Assembly (NCBI RefSeq): GCF_003350475.1
Contig: NZ_QQAV01000004.1
Span: forward strand, 1-64,000
Length of the DNA: 64,000 bases
Reading direction: 5' to 3'
From: Pseudacidovorax intermedius
Lineage (GTDB): Bacteria; Pseudomonadota; Gammaproteobacteria; Burkholderiales; Burkholderiaceae_C
Below, piece by piece: positions 8,356 to 16,729 of this stretch; positions within the stretch are counted from its first letter, which is position 1, and every line of letters begins with the position of its first letter. A program made the translations under genes and the position numbers. Below the pieces are notes generated by a model. It worked only from the letters and a program-made list of their open reading frames with translations. It made no database searches and was not told the origin of the DNA.

Positions 8356-9575
8356 TGAACTGCTCCGGTAGCCGGCCAAACTCTCCCGGCGACATTACGC
8401 CACGAAAATGCACTGGCCCTATTAATAGCATTTTTCGATAGTGTATTTAAGCGCTCCTCACTTTCAGCTAAAAGCTGCAGGCCTTCTGCAAGCTTTTGTG
8501 CGGTCTGGCGCAATGTCCCGGAACTATTGATGATTAGACCTGCGTCGCCTGCAATTTCCGCAGGGCCACCGCAATCAAGGCAAACAGGAACAACACCTCT
8601 CGCCATCGCTTCAAGCACGACATTACCACTTGAGTCGTGGAAACTCGGACAAAGAAGCACATCCGCGCCTCGATAATGAATAGCCAACTCCTCCTGTGAA
8701 GCCCAGTCAATCCAAGAAATCTGCTCTCCTGTAAAGCCAAGTTTCTCTGCTAGCCTACGCCACGCCAACTCGTCAGGGCCTTTTCCAACAAGAGTAATTG
8801 AGAAATCAATGTTCTGATCTTTTAGTATTTTCAAAGCTTCAAATCCTAGCTCCATGCCTTTCCAATAGATAAACCTTCCTACGTATAGGATGCTTAACTT
8901 AGAACCACTTATTTTTTTAACTGGCAGGACAGAGATTTTTTCTGGGGCGATGCCAATTTCTAGAAGAACTTTTGTTTTCCCCGAATAGCAAGCCGGAATA
9001 AAAGAAGCAGTCTCTTTTGTTTTGCAGAGCAGTAACTGTGATCTCCAGCACATCAGCCAAAAGAAAGGATTTAAATAAGCAGTCCGATTAAGCAATGCTC
9101 TTAAAACCTCCTTTGCCCTATTTTTTTTGGAAAGATCACGTAAGAATCTCTTTGGCGTCTCTTCACCGCCGCCTAGAGGACCAACAAGGGTTGGCCGACC
9201 AAGCAGCCACAAATAAGACGGCTGCCTGAACACACCGAAAGTAAGATGTTGTATGGCCTCAATTTTGTAACTTCTGCATATTCTGCTAGCAGTAGGAACA
9301 ATAGAGAGTTGCCAAACTGCATAGTAAATATTGGTGCCCAACAAGGGAATTCTCTTCAAAAATAGAAAAAATCGCCCCAGATCATGGTAGTGAAAGAAAA
9401 GCCCCCCATACGACACCGAATTGAGGCCGACCTCTATATTTTCCCTATTATTTCTTCTAGTTAACACATGCACTTCATGCCCTAACCTGGAAAGCTCCAA
9501 AACCCAATTCCACCCCACCCCGGGCTCTGAGCCTTTATTGGGTTCACAGGCATAAGCCGAAATCAATATCTTCAT
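8352..9575 (-). CDS. Glycosyltransferase, GT4 (family 1 fold)
   Basis: A second GT-B retaining glycosyltransferase (407 residues). It starts MKILISAYACEPNKGSEPG, a motif shared by a subgroup of GT4 enzymes in capsule and O-antigen loci. The donor domain includes LSILYVGRFIYWKGMEL, ITLVGKGPDE and the motif SSGNVVLEAMARG with its conserved glutamate. I use the ATG at 9575; a TTG four codons upstream is also in frame. It lies 18 bases downstream of the polymerase gene and overlaps the next glycosyltransferase by four bases. Specificity is not predictable. Confidence 0.88.
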   Translation of the reverse strand: MKILISAYACEPNKGSEPGVGWNWVLELSRLGHEVHVLTRRNNRENIEVGLNSVSYGGLFFHYHDLGRFFLFLKRIPLLGTNIYYAVWQLSIVPTASRICRSYKIEAIQHLTFGVFRQPSYLWLLGRPTLVGPLGGGEETPKRFLRDLSKKNRAKEVLRALLNRTAYLNPFFWLMCWRSQLLLCKTKETASFIPACYSGKTKVLLEIGIAPEKISVLPVKKISGSKLSILYVGRFIYWKGMELGFEALKILKDQNIDFSITLVGKGPDELAWRRLAEKLGFTGEQISWIDWASQEELAIHYRGADVLLCPSFHDSSGNVVLEAMARGVVPVCLDCGGPAEIAGDAGLIINSSGTLRQTAQKLAEGLQLLAESEERLNTLSKNAINRASAFSWRNVAGRVWPATGAVQ

Positions 9576-9593
9576 GATATAGATCAATAATGA

Positions 9594-10928
9594 TTAAACT
9601 ACCAAAAGCCTTAATCGTCGATTAATTGCGCGTTCTTTCCTTAAATGTCGGACACGTGCATAGAATGCACCACCGAAAAAGTAAAATATAAATGCCAGCG
9701 ATGGCGTTTCGAAAAGAGGCTGAACAAAACCAATAATTGCCATTGTGAGTAAAAGCAAAAAATACGAAAGGGCAAGATTTTTAAATAAGGAAATTTCTTC
9801 CATTCGTGCTAATTTCAGCGCGGCACTTATGCTTAAGGCAACCATATAAATCCATGCACATAGATAAAGCACCCCTCCCCGCGTTAGAGCAGACAAGTAG
9901 CTATTGTGGGGCTCCCGAACAGGCGTCCCCAAAGGCGTAACGAAATCCGTCAGTGCTGGGCCATAGCCCACGCCGAAAATCATGGAAAAAGAATCTTGTG
10001 ACCATAGCTTTAAGGCGCTGGCCCACCATTCCGCTCGCTGATTTACGCCGTCAATACCCGCCTCATCTGTGCCCGAGCCAAAAATTGAGGCGAATCTATT
10101 CACGAATGTATCCACGCTAACTGTGCCCGTCCGGCCTTCAACCGTGATACCAAGCGAGGAGATGAAGAGCACAACCACCACCGCAGTAAGCAGAAAAAGA
10201 GTGAATCTTCCTGCGACTCTGTAATGACCCAAAAGGGCCAAGACAAAGAATCCAATGAATATCGATCCAAGAATGCCCCGCCCCTGGCCAAGAAGGAGAA
10301 CATAAGCCCACGCGCACACGGCAAGCGTTAGCATGACCTTCTTGTCGACTATTTTTGCTTTGAAGATGCCAGTGCCAACCGTGGATAGGGCATAGATTCC
10401 AAATGCACTCACAAGCGGTGCAGTCAAATAGAATCCGAAGATCGGGATAGACTGAGCTAAACCAACACCTACTGGCGAAATAGCTTGAAGCTTCTCAGAA
10501 AAGGGCATTGTGAGGCTATAAATGGATCCATATATCAGCCAAGCCGCACTAAATTTAAAGATGAAATTTTCCCACCTAGATCTACGACAGAAATAACTAG
10601 CCACAATTATTCCTGCTGGAAAATACAGTAAGTCAACTACAGATAAAAAATCACGAGCAGCCTCCGCACCATAAAGTGGTAGCTGTCGCGTCATATGCAA
10701 CAGCAGGAGCAAGAACATAACGGTCGCGATTTTCACCGTCCATTGCATAGACAGTCTATATTTGTTCCTAAATAATATAAGGAAAAATAAACCTACCTCA
10801 GCAAATGGTATCGGAACTCCGACGGGAAGGGCCAACGCCGTATAACCATAATTCAGAATGGAATTTACAAAAAGGCTAATTAAGAATAGTTTAATCAGCC
10901 AATCAATTTTCTCTCTTTTATTTTGCAA
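9594..10928 (-). CDS. Wzy-like O-antigen/capsule polymerase, membrane protein
   Basis: A polytopic membrane protein of 444 residues with about eleven hydrophobic segments and a longer polar loop around residues 265-315, the topology of O-antigen polymerases and ligases. In the Wzx/Wzy route the polymerase joins repeat units on the periplasmic face. The start is probably TTG at 10928, because GGGAGAAG precedes it by four bases and the next in-frame ATG would remove the first two helices; it overlaps the end of the upstream glycosyltransferase gene. Polymerase is favoured over ligase by position inside the locus, but sequence alone does not separate the two. Confidence 0.8.
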   Translation of the reverse strand: MQNKREKIDWLIKLFLISLFVNSILNYGYTALALPVGVPIPFAEVGLFFLILFRNKYRLSMQWTVKIATVMFLLLLLHMTRQLPLYGAEAARDFLSVVDLLYFPAGIIVASYFCRRSRWENFIFKFSAAWLIYGSIYSLTMPFSEKLQAISPVGVGLAQSIPIFGFYLTAPLVSAFGIYALSTVGTGIFKAKIVDKKVMLTLAVCAWAYVLLLGQGRGILGSIFIGFFVLALLGHYRVAGRFTLFLLTAVVVVLFISSLGITVEGRTGTVSVDTFVNRFASIFGSGTDEAGIDGVNQRAEWWASALKLWSQDSFSMIFGVGYGPALTDFVTPLGTPVREPHNSYLSALTRGGVLYLCAWIYMVALSISAALKLARMEEISLFKNLALSYFLLLLTMAIIGFVQPLFETPSLAFIFYFFGGAFYARVRHLRKERAINRRLRLLVV

Positions 10929-12012
10929 AAGACTTCTCCCAATCTAAAACCGCATTCTCGATCGAGTAATTACTAGCGGTATCCCTCGCCGCATCTGAGA
11001 AGCGTGCATAAATCGCGGGTGAGGCGCAAATTTCCAGAATTCGCTCTGAAAACTCGTCTATCGGGTTTCGAGGGTTAATAAGATATCCGTTGTGACCATT
11101 AACAATTAACTCTCTAGGCCCGTAGTCGCAGTCAAACGCCACGCAAGGAACGCCTTGGGACATAGCCTCAATTAAGGCAAGAGGGAATCCCTCATAATTG
11201 GACGTCATCACAAATATGTTAGCCTGTCGGTAGAATTCTTTTACCTTCGTGCTAAACGGAAAGAACGAAACGAATTCGTTCAAATCCAGCTCGTTGGCGC
11301 GTTCTTTGAGTATGCGCTCGGCAGGCCCATTTCCTACAAATGTCATCGAAAAGCCCTTACGCCACAAACCGCTCTGAAAAAACATATCAAGCATAGTAAG
11401 CAGATTCTTTTGCTCAATATCTAAGCGACCTATGTAGAATAGATTTTTGCCAAAGCTCTGCTGCTTGTGCGGTAAGAACTGCCTTCCAGCGAAATTCCTT
11501 ACCAAATGCGTTTTAATACCATAAGATTTAAAATTCTCTCCGTCGCGCGTTGATAAAACAATTACACCCTCAACAAATTTGTAGGTATAAAGTCTCGCTG
11601 ATCTATAGAATTTATTTCTGATAGAGCCAAACGCTTGGTGTTCACAGACAAAAACACGACGCCTCAGAAAGACATTAATTAGAGATGCAATAAACCCAAG
11701 TCTCGGCGATTGAATGAGCAAAATATCTTCGGCACTGGTGCGTAAGAAGTACCGGCCAATCGCGCAGAGACATTGAAAGCACCACAGAATCTTCTGCCTG
11801 CTACTTAATCCACTCGTATCACAGTGAATCAATCCAAAACTTGATAAACTGACCTCTGGAGCAATCGGAAATGCGGGTACGTCGTCACGAACGACGGATA
11901 CGACTTCAACAGTATGTCTTTTGGCAAGCTCGTTGGCTAACTCCGCGACTACCCTTTCGACCCCTCCCACTCGTACTGAGCCAAGGTTATGAACGATGAA
12001 TTTAATTCTCAT
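10918..12012 (-). CDS. Glycosyltransferase, GT4 (family 1 fold)
   Basis: A 364-residue GT-B glycosyltransferase. The N-terminus has HNLGSVRVGGVERVVAEL, the glycine-rich loop seen in retaining GT4 enzymes. The donor domain shows NLFYIGRLDIEQKNLL, MTFVGNGPAER and the E-x7-E motif EGFPLALIE. The ATG at 12012 overlaps the 3' end of the kinase-like gene by eleven bases, and its own end overlaps the polymerase start, so all three are translated as a unit. It probably adds one sugar of the repeat unit. Confidence 0.9.
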   Translation of the reverse strand: MRIKFIVHNLGSVRVGGVERVVAELANELAKRHTVEVVSVVRDDVPAFPIAPEVSLSSFGLIHCDTSGLSSRQKILWCFQCLCAIGRYFLRTSAEDILLIQSPRLGFIASLINVFLRRRVFVCEHQAFGSIRNKFYRSARLYTYKFVEGVIVLSTRDGENFKSYGIKTHLVRNFAGRQFLPHKQQSFGKNLFYIGRLDIEQKNLLTMLDMFFQSGLWRKGFSMTFVGNGPAERILKERANELDLNEFVSFFPFSTKVKEFYRQANIFVMTSNYEGFPLALIEAMSQGVPCVAFDCDYGPRELIVNGHNGYLINPRNPIDEFSERILEICASPAIYARFSDAARDTASNYSIENAVLDWEKSFAK

Positions 12013-13006
12013 AACCGATACTCAATTTCTTCTCTAAGTAGAATTGGCAGAAGCGGAGAATGGTGCATTCCTCAGCATCTCTGCCGACGAAAAAGTAATC
12101 TATATATTGCAGCGCCGTTTCATAAAAATACATTACGGCATAGATATCAGAAATTCCATAGAGAGTAAGCTTCTGCTCAAGCAGTGCATAAACAGCCGGA
12201 GCATCAAAAACATAGACTAACTCGGAGACAATGTAACCGACGATGTCGTGGGTCAGCGGGCGCTGCGTGGCTCCGTATTCCCAGTCGATAATGACCCCTT
12301 CACTTTTGTGCTTAATAAAGTTCCAAGGCGCTAAATCCCGGTGGGCAATAGAAACCTTTATAGGGCCGAAACTAGAAAGGTCGAGCAGATAATTTCTTGT
12401 CAGATCAATTATATTCTTCCATACCGGAGAAATTTTGTTCTTGTATATCTCATGTATTCTTTCACAATCTCGAAAGCTCTCTGACTTCGAGTAATAAAGC
12501 TGCTCAATACCAAAAGACTGTTGTACGCTTGCTAACTCGGCTAACACCTCGCTAATCCCAGGACGTACCCTTTTATGGCTTGAATCATAATATTTGAGGC
12601 GTAGTGCCTCAATTGTTGAGCCCTCAAGCAGCATAGTCCCGTAACGAGGGATACGACGTTGGCCAAACATGCTTAGCACGTTGAATTCATTGCTAACCCG
12701 AGTGCGAGCACCATGACCTAACGCACGCTTAATCACAACGTACGATGAGGGTTCCGCAACAATGGTAATTAGCTTACGCCAGCATTCAGACGGTGACAAA
12801 TAACCTGCTGCACTCGCAGTGTGTACATACTCATCATATCCTCGTAATTGCTCTGGCAATCCTCGCTTCGCCAATATGGAGAATAATAATCTATAAAGCC
12901 TACCAATATTTGATTGCGGATCATATAGATTTTTCGCTAAGTCGGAATATCCTTTACTCCAAAATATATATCCGCCATTCGGTATGCGTAGATAACGATC
13001 AATCAT
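12002..13006 (-). CDS. APH/choline-kinase-fold phosphotransferase
   Basis: A 334-residue protein of the aminoglycoside phosphotransferase/choline kinase fold. The catalytic loop HRDLAPWNF (residues 222-230, D224 as probable base) and metal-binding IIDWEYG (D241) are both intact, and VVIKRAL near residue 90 could hold the ATP-binding lysine. The DWEYG form resembles small-molecule kinases such as LicA/choline kinase more than classic resistance enzymes. It sits inside the glycan operon and overlaps both neighbours by 8-11 bases, so it probably phosphorylates a sugar or a substituent of the polymer. The substrate is unknown. An antibiotic-resistance role is unlikely from context. Confidence 0.75.
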   Translation of the reverse strand: MIDRYLRIPNGGYIFWSKGYSDLAKNLYDPQSNIGRLYRLLFSILAKRGLPEQLRGYDEYVHTASAAGYLSPSECWRKLITIVAEPSSYVVIKRALGHGARTRVSNEFNVLSMFGQRRIPRYGTMLLEGSTIEALRLKYYDSSHKRVRPGISEVLAELASVQQSFGIEQLYYSKSESFRDCERIHEIYKNKISPVWKNIIDLTRNYLLDLSSFGPIKVSIAHRDLAPWNFIKHKSEGVIIDWEYGATQRPLTHDIVGYIVSELVYVFDAPAVYALLEQKLTLYGISDIYAVMYFYETALQYIDYFFVGRDAEECTILRFCQFYLEKKLSIGYEN

Positions 13007-13409
13007 TTTTTGAACGGATAATGCGGTTTGCGCCTACGACCGTGCAGTGCGCGGGGACATTTCTGGTAACCACGGCGTTCGCGCCAATTATGGCCCCATG
13101 CCCAATTCGAACCGCCCCGAGAACTTTAGCGCCAGCACCGATAAACACGTCATCACCGATATTAGGAACAAATGAACCCGCAGCGGTATGATTTCCTCCA
13201 ATGGTTACCTGCTGCATAATTGTGACGTGCGCTCCTATTTCACACTTCGAATGGATGACGATCCCATAAGGGTGAGGTAAATGCAAACCACGCGGGATAG
13301 CACAATATATATCGGAGTTGAAAACAATCCGGATCAAGCGTGAAACAACGGGTATGTTATGTTTGCAGAAAAATAAGAGAATTTTTGCCGAGATGCCGTT
13401 CCTAGTCAT
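12999..13409 (-). CDS. Serine O-acetyltransferase-like hexapeptide-repeat protein
   Basis: A 136-residue left-handed beta-helix acyltransferase of the CysE-like subgroup that is common in polysaccharide loci. After a short helical N-terminus come hexapeptide repeats: HSKCEIGAHVTIMQQVTIGG, then NIGDDVFIGAGAKVLGAVRIGHGAIIGANAVV. The catalytic histidine is probably that in LHLPHPYGIVIHSKC. CysE proper is about 270 residues, so this short form lacks the N-terminal helical domain and more likely acetylates a sugar or sugar-linked amine than serine. It overlaps the flippase end by eight bases and the kinase-like gene start by eight. Confidence 0.82.
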   Translation of the reverse strand: MTRNGISAKILLFFCKHNIPVVSRLIRIVFNSDIYCAIPRGLHLPHPYGIVIHSKCEIGAHVTIMQQVTIGGNHTAAGSFVPNIGDDVFIGAGAKVLGAVRIGHGAIIGANAVVTRNVPAHCTVVGANRIIRSKND

Positions 13410-14643
13410 TCTTATTTGCCCGCCAAAAGATGTAAGCTAGAGCGGTCGCCTCGCCGATCACCATACTTATAACGAGACCGCTGTCACTCAGTACCGGAAT
13501 GAGGAAGATCGCCGGAGCCACGGAAAAAACCGACCAACAAAAGCTCCCTATTGTAAGGATTTTTTCTCGCTGCAGTATTCTTAGTTGATAACTTTTTATC
13601 CGGTATATATATCCAAGCCAATAGTATATACAAAAAATTTGTATTAAATGCGCATAGCGTTCGAAATCTTGGCCAAAGAAAATTACGACGATATTTTTGC
13701 TATATATAGCTAAAGGTATTATGAGTATTATTATAAAGAGACTACCCCACAATAATGACTTCCGAAGGTAGCGGTCGAGAGAGATCGGTCCTTCCGCGAC
13801 ATATTTTTTTGCACCCGCTACAGGTAGGAAATTATCAAGCCACTGAAAAGCTACGTTAACAGGCCCAAGTAAATTGTTAATTGCTCTAAATGCGCCAGCG
13901 GCGGTCGGGCCGAGATAAGATGCTGCAAAAAGCACGAGACCAGAAGAGGCAATCCACTGGAACTGAGAAGCAACAAAAAAGTGCCGTCCTTTTTTTATGC
14001 TCATCTTTGCCACCTCTTGCAGACCTGATACCCGAACCTTAGCCCCATATATCCTCATGCCCGTCATGCACGACAACACGGCACAACTCATAGAAGCGTA
14101 GAGGAAATTGTTAATAGAAAGCGCGTTTGAAATCTCAAGAAAATAGATGGCAGCAACTGTTGGTGCCAGATATATGAAATTTATTACAAACGACTCCGCT
14201 CTGCGCTGCTCAGCATAAAATGCTTTTCTCACACAATCTTGCATTTGCAAGCATCCCGCATAGGCCGCTGCGGGAAGCGCAGCAAACCCAAGGGCTAGGT
14301 TCTCAAATACTTGTTCAAAAATAACTGCGATAACTAGAAGGCCAGTTGCACTGATAATTGCCAATACGTGCCCATAGCTGAGATATCCCAGCGTAAGGTT
14401 GCGCTTTTGAGTGTTATCAATGGCGCTGGGAATATCGGTTAGCATCGGTGTTGAGACAAAGCAATTTTGTATTAGCGCGAAATACAGAACGTAACTTTGG
14501 ATTATGGCAAAAGTACTGAATTCTTTTAATCCTAGATATTTCGCTAGTAATATATTTATTATGAAGCTTGAAGCACTAACCAGTCCCTGATCAAGCAACG
14601 ACCAGAATGCATTAGATTTACGACGATATAAGTCTGATATCAT
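13402..14643 (-). CDS. Wzx-like flippase, polysaccharide transport
   Basis: A membrane protein of 413 residues with about twelve hydrophobic segments, matching the MOP-superfamily polysaccharide flippases. It would move the undecaprenyl-linked repeat unit across the cytoplasmic membrane. N-terminal WSLLDQGLVSASSFIINILLA is typical for the family. I start at the ATG at 14643, preceded by GGAGGTG; a longer frame reaches 14709 inside the upstream gene. The gene begins eight bases after the upstream stop and overlaps the acetyltransferase gene by eight bases. Confidence 0.85.
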   Translation of the reverse strand: MISDLYRRKSNAFWSLLDQGLVSASSFIINILLAKYLGLKEFSTFAIIQSYVLYFALIQNCFVSTPMLTDIPSAIDNTQKRNLTLGYLSYGHVLAIISATGLLVIAVIFEQVFENLALGFAALPAAAYAGCLQMQDCVRKAFYAEQRRAESFVINFIYLAPTVAAIYFLEISNALSINNFLYASMSCAVLSCMTGMRIYGAKVRVSGLQEVAKMSIKKGRHFFVASQFQWIASSGLVLFAASYLGPTAAGAFRAINNLLGPVNVAFQWLDNFLPVAGAKKYVAEGPISLDRYLRKSLLWGSLFIIILIIPLAIYSKNIVVIFFGQDFERYAHLIQIFCIYYWLGYIYRIKSYQLRILQREKILTIGSFCWSVFSVAPAIFLIPVLSDSGLVISMVIGEATALAYIFWRANKND

Positions 14644-14651
14644 TCTGGTCT

Positions 14652-15965
14652 TCACCTCCAGCGATGCTCCATGTCTTCGAATATAAATTCGAGGATTTTG
14701 TAAGAACATTCTTCTATGCTGGATTCAGTATTAATTAGTATTGTGCGCCCTTTCGTGGAAAATTGACGTTGAAATTTAATATAGCGTTCACTTAATAAGC
14801 GTGCCATTTCTTCTGTTGTTTCTGATTTTCGACGGACCATACTCGCCGGCTCCGCGGTACACACGATTACCAGATCAGGCTTGAGCACAAATTCTTGCGA
14901 CCATGTGACGAGCTTTACGTCACGGCTGGCTATCCTGTAGCGCAAGGGGTCAATTTCTAAATCGTAAAAATACCGATCGAATACAATGAAATTCGAACGT
15001 ATTTTCTTATTAAGTATCTCGGAAAGATATCCTAAATTATAGTCAAGTAGGAAGAGCGCTATTTTGGCTAAGGTCTGAACTGTACTGCGCTCGCGCACTT
15101 CATGAGGAGAAGAGACGTTTGCTTCACTCCCGCCTTTACCCAAAAATCTTGGACGTAAGTGATAGTATGCGGTTTTTCTAAAAGCGGGCAAGATTGCGCG
15201 TTGCACGGATTGGATCATTGTGCTTTTTCCACTGCCGTCCGCTCCAAGAAATGCCACAGTCAGGCCTGTGGGGCGAAGCGTTCGCTCGACATTCAGACGA
15301 AGCGCCGCAATATTTGACTTCAGAAAGGACAACGCACTTTCTCTTTGAGATCTCTTATGCAGTTTATGCCTAAGATTTTTTATTTGACTTATTATACCGT
15401 CAGCATTGAGTTCACCGTTGGCGGTAAAAATCGATTTGACGTCCCAAAAGTATTGTTGGACAACTTGTGTGCAACGGCCCATGTCTGCGGCCATTAGGCG
15501 GTTTAGTTTTTCTATGTGTTCCGCAGTTATCGAGGCTTTGTCTATTCTCTTTATCAGATAATATTCGAACTCATGTGCGATACTAGGGCGCCAAAACGCC
15601 CTCTCGTCTTTTATTCGAGCGTCTAATATTGTGGAACTCTTTATCCAAAGTTTTGTATTTCTTCGATAGTCGCCACATAGATCGGGGTGGAAGAACTCAT
15701 GTGTGTTCTGCCCTTTCTTGACCAGTACGAAGTACTTGGCAGAAATTTCGTGCTGCATGCATTGCACGATTTTTGATGCCGTTTTCACAGCAAGATGCCT
15801 TACAGCGTCAACCGCTTTCGATAGCTCATATTCATCTACCATAACATCCACGTCGCTACCGATCCTTAGCGGGTAATCGTCGGCGCCGGAAAGTACGGCA
15901 TACCGAATTTTTTTTTCTTCGAAGATTTCAATTAGCTTCTCAAAAGCGAGAACTTTAAAGGACAT
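14652..15965 (-). CDS. Nucleotidyltransferase-like / thymidylate-kinase-like fusion protein
   Basis: A 437-residue two-domain protein. The N-terminal part holds the pol-beta-type nucleotidyltransferase motif GSDVDVMVD (residues 36-44) preceded by LSGADDYPLR. The C-terminal part, from about residue 233, is a P-loop kinase with Walker A GADGSGKST (241-249), the thymidylate-kinase DR-Y motif (D330, R331) and KPDLVIVCTAEP, which matches the TMPK segment before the lid. Such fusions occur in some polysaccharide loci, but I know of no established reaction. Between sugar transferase and flippase, it most plausibly activates or transfers a phosphorylated substituent. It is not a housekeeping dTMP kinase: fusion and divergence argue against that. 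Confidence 0.75.
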   Translation of the reverse strand: MSFKVLAFEKLIEIFEEKKIRYAVLSGADDYPLRIGSDVDVMVDEYELSKAVDAVRHLAVKTASKIVQCMQHEISAKYFVLVKKGQNTHEFFHPDLCGDYRRNTKLWIKSSTILDARIKDERAFWRPSIAHEFEYYLIKRIDKASITAEHIEKLNRLMAADMGRCTQVVQQYFWDVKSIFTANGELNADGIISQIKNLRHKLHKRSQRESALSFLKSNIAALRLNVERTLRPTGLTVAFLGADGSGKSTMIQSVQRAILPAFRKTAYYHLRPRFLGKGGSEANVSSPHEVRERSTVQTLAKIALFLLDYNLGYLSEILNKKIRSNFIVFDRYFYDLEIDPLRYRIASRDVKLVTWSQEFVLKPDLVIVCTAEPASMVRRKSETTEEMARLLSERYIKFQRQFSTKGRTILINTESSIEECSYKILEFIFEDMEHRWR

Positions 15966-15991
15966 GCAGATATTCTCTTCCGGATTTATTA

Positions 15992-16642
15992 TTAATAGAC
16001 GTTTTTACCAGTCCAACCTTTGACGGCTGTGGCAAGCACAATCTTAACGTCTAGGGCCAGCGACCAATTCTCAATATAATATAGGTCGCATTGTACTCTT
16101 CCCGCCATTTTATCCAGTGTGTCGGTTTCTCCTCTCCAACCGTTTATCTGCGCCCATCCTGTTATTCCTGGTTTTACCAAATGTCTGAGCATATATCCGT
16201 CTATGCGCTCTGAGTAAAGCTTGTTGTGCTCTATCGCGTGAGGGCGCGGCCCTACAATCGACATGTCGCCCAAAAATACATTAAGAAATTGCGGTAATTC
16301 GTCCAAACTGGTGCGGCGCAGAAATTTTCCAACTGGCGTCACACGACTATCTCCCGCCTTGGCTTGCGTCACTCCATTAGTTTCCGCATGCGGTTTCATT
16401 GTGCGGAATTTATAGATCAGGAACTCCTCGCCATTTTTACCTTGTCTCGGCTGTCGAAAAATTACTGGTCCTTTAGAGCTAACCTTTATGCTTATCGCTA
16501 TCGCTATAAATATCGGACTTAGTGTTATAAGCGCAGCAGCGGCGAACAGGCGATCAAAAGCCTCTTTCAAATAGAATTCCAATTTTGATCTTTTTCTTTT
16601 AATTTTTGACTCGTTATAAAGATCCATGGTTTGATTTGTCAT
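15992..16642 (-). CDS. Initiating sugar-phosphate transferase (bacterial sugar transferase family)
   Basis: This enzyme transfers a sugar-1-phosphate from a nucleotide sugar to undecaprenyl phosphate, starting the repeat unit at the cytoplasmic membrane. It has one reentrant hydrophobic segment (residues about 30-52), then IYKFRTM, the aspartate-glutamate pair in LDELPQFLNV, and the signature GDMSIVGPRP; PGITGWAQINGWRG follows. At 216 residues it keeps only the catalytic domain, like PglC, and lacks the four-helix and nucleotide-binding-like N-terminal part of WcaJ/WbaP. It is the first gene of the leftward operon. The ATG at 16642 has only a weak ribosome site (GACGG). Confidence 0.9.
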   Translation of the reverse strand: MTNQTMDLYNESKIKRKRSKLEFYLKEAFDRLFAAAALITLSPIFIAIAISIKVSSKGPVIFRQPRQGKNGEEFLIYKFRTMKPHAETNGVTQAKAGDSRVTPVGKFLRRTSLDELPQFLNVFLGDMSIVGPRPHAIEHNKLYSERIDGYMLRHLVKPGITGWAQINGWRGETDTLDKMAGRVQCDLYYIENWSLALDVKIVLATAVKGWTGKNVY

Positions 16643-16729
16643 TTGGCCGTCTTTTCTATTAATGCATTTACTTTAATTGCCACTTGTGACAGAATAAAAT
16701 TGCATTTCGCGTTACCTACTTCGCTGTCT
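16643..16729. promoter_or_regulatory. AT-rich divergent promoter region between glycan operon and fumarase
   Basis: This 87-base spacer separates two divergent genes and marks the switch from the AT-rich locus to the GC-rich core. On the plus strand a possible sigma-70 pair is TTTAAT (16672-16677) and TAAAAT (16695-16700) with 17 bases between them, about 30 bases before the fumarase ATG. For the leftward operon I could not pick a convincing pair. The assignment is by eye. Confidence 0.4.

Noticed and set aside
12002-13006. Antibiotic-resistance aminoglycoside kinase
   Set aside because: The gene overlaps neighbours in a glycan operon and its DWEYG motif is closer to choline-kinase-type enzymes; no resistance context is present.
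14652-15965. Housekeeping thymidylate kinase (tmk)
   Set aside because: The kinase domain is a fused C-terminal part, divergent, and located in an accessory polysaccharide operon.
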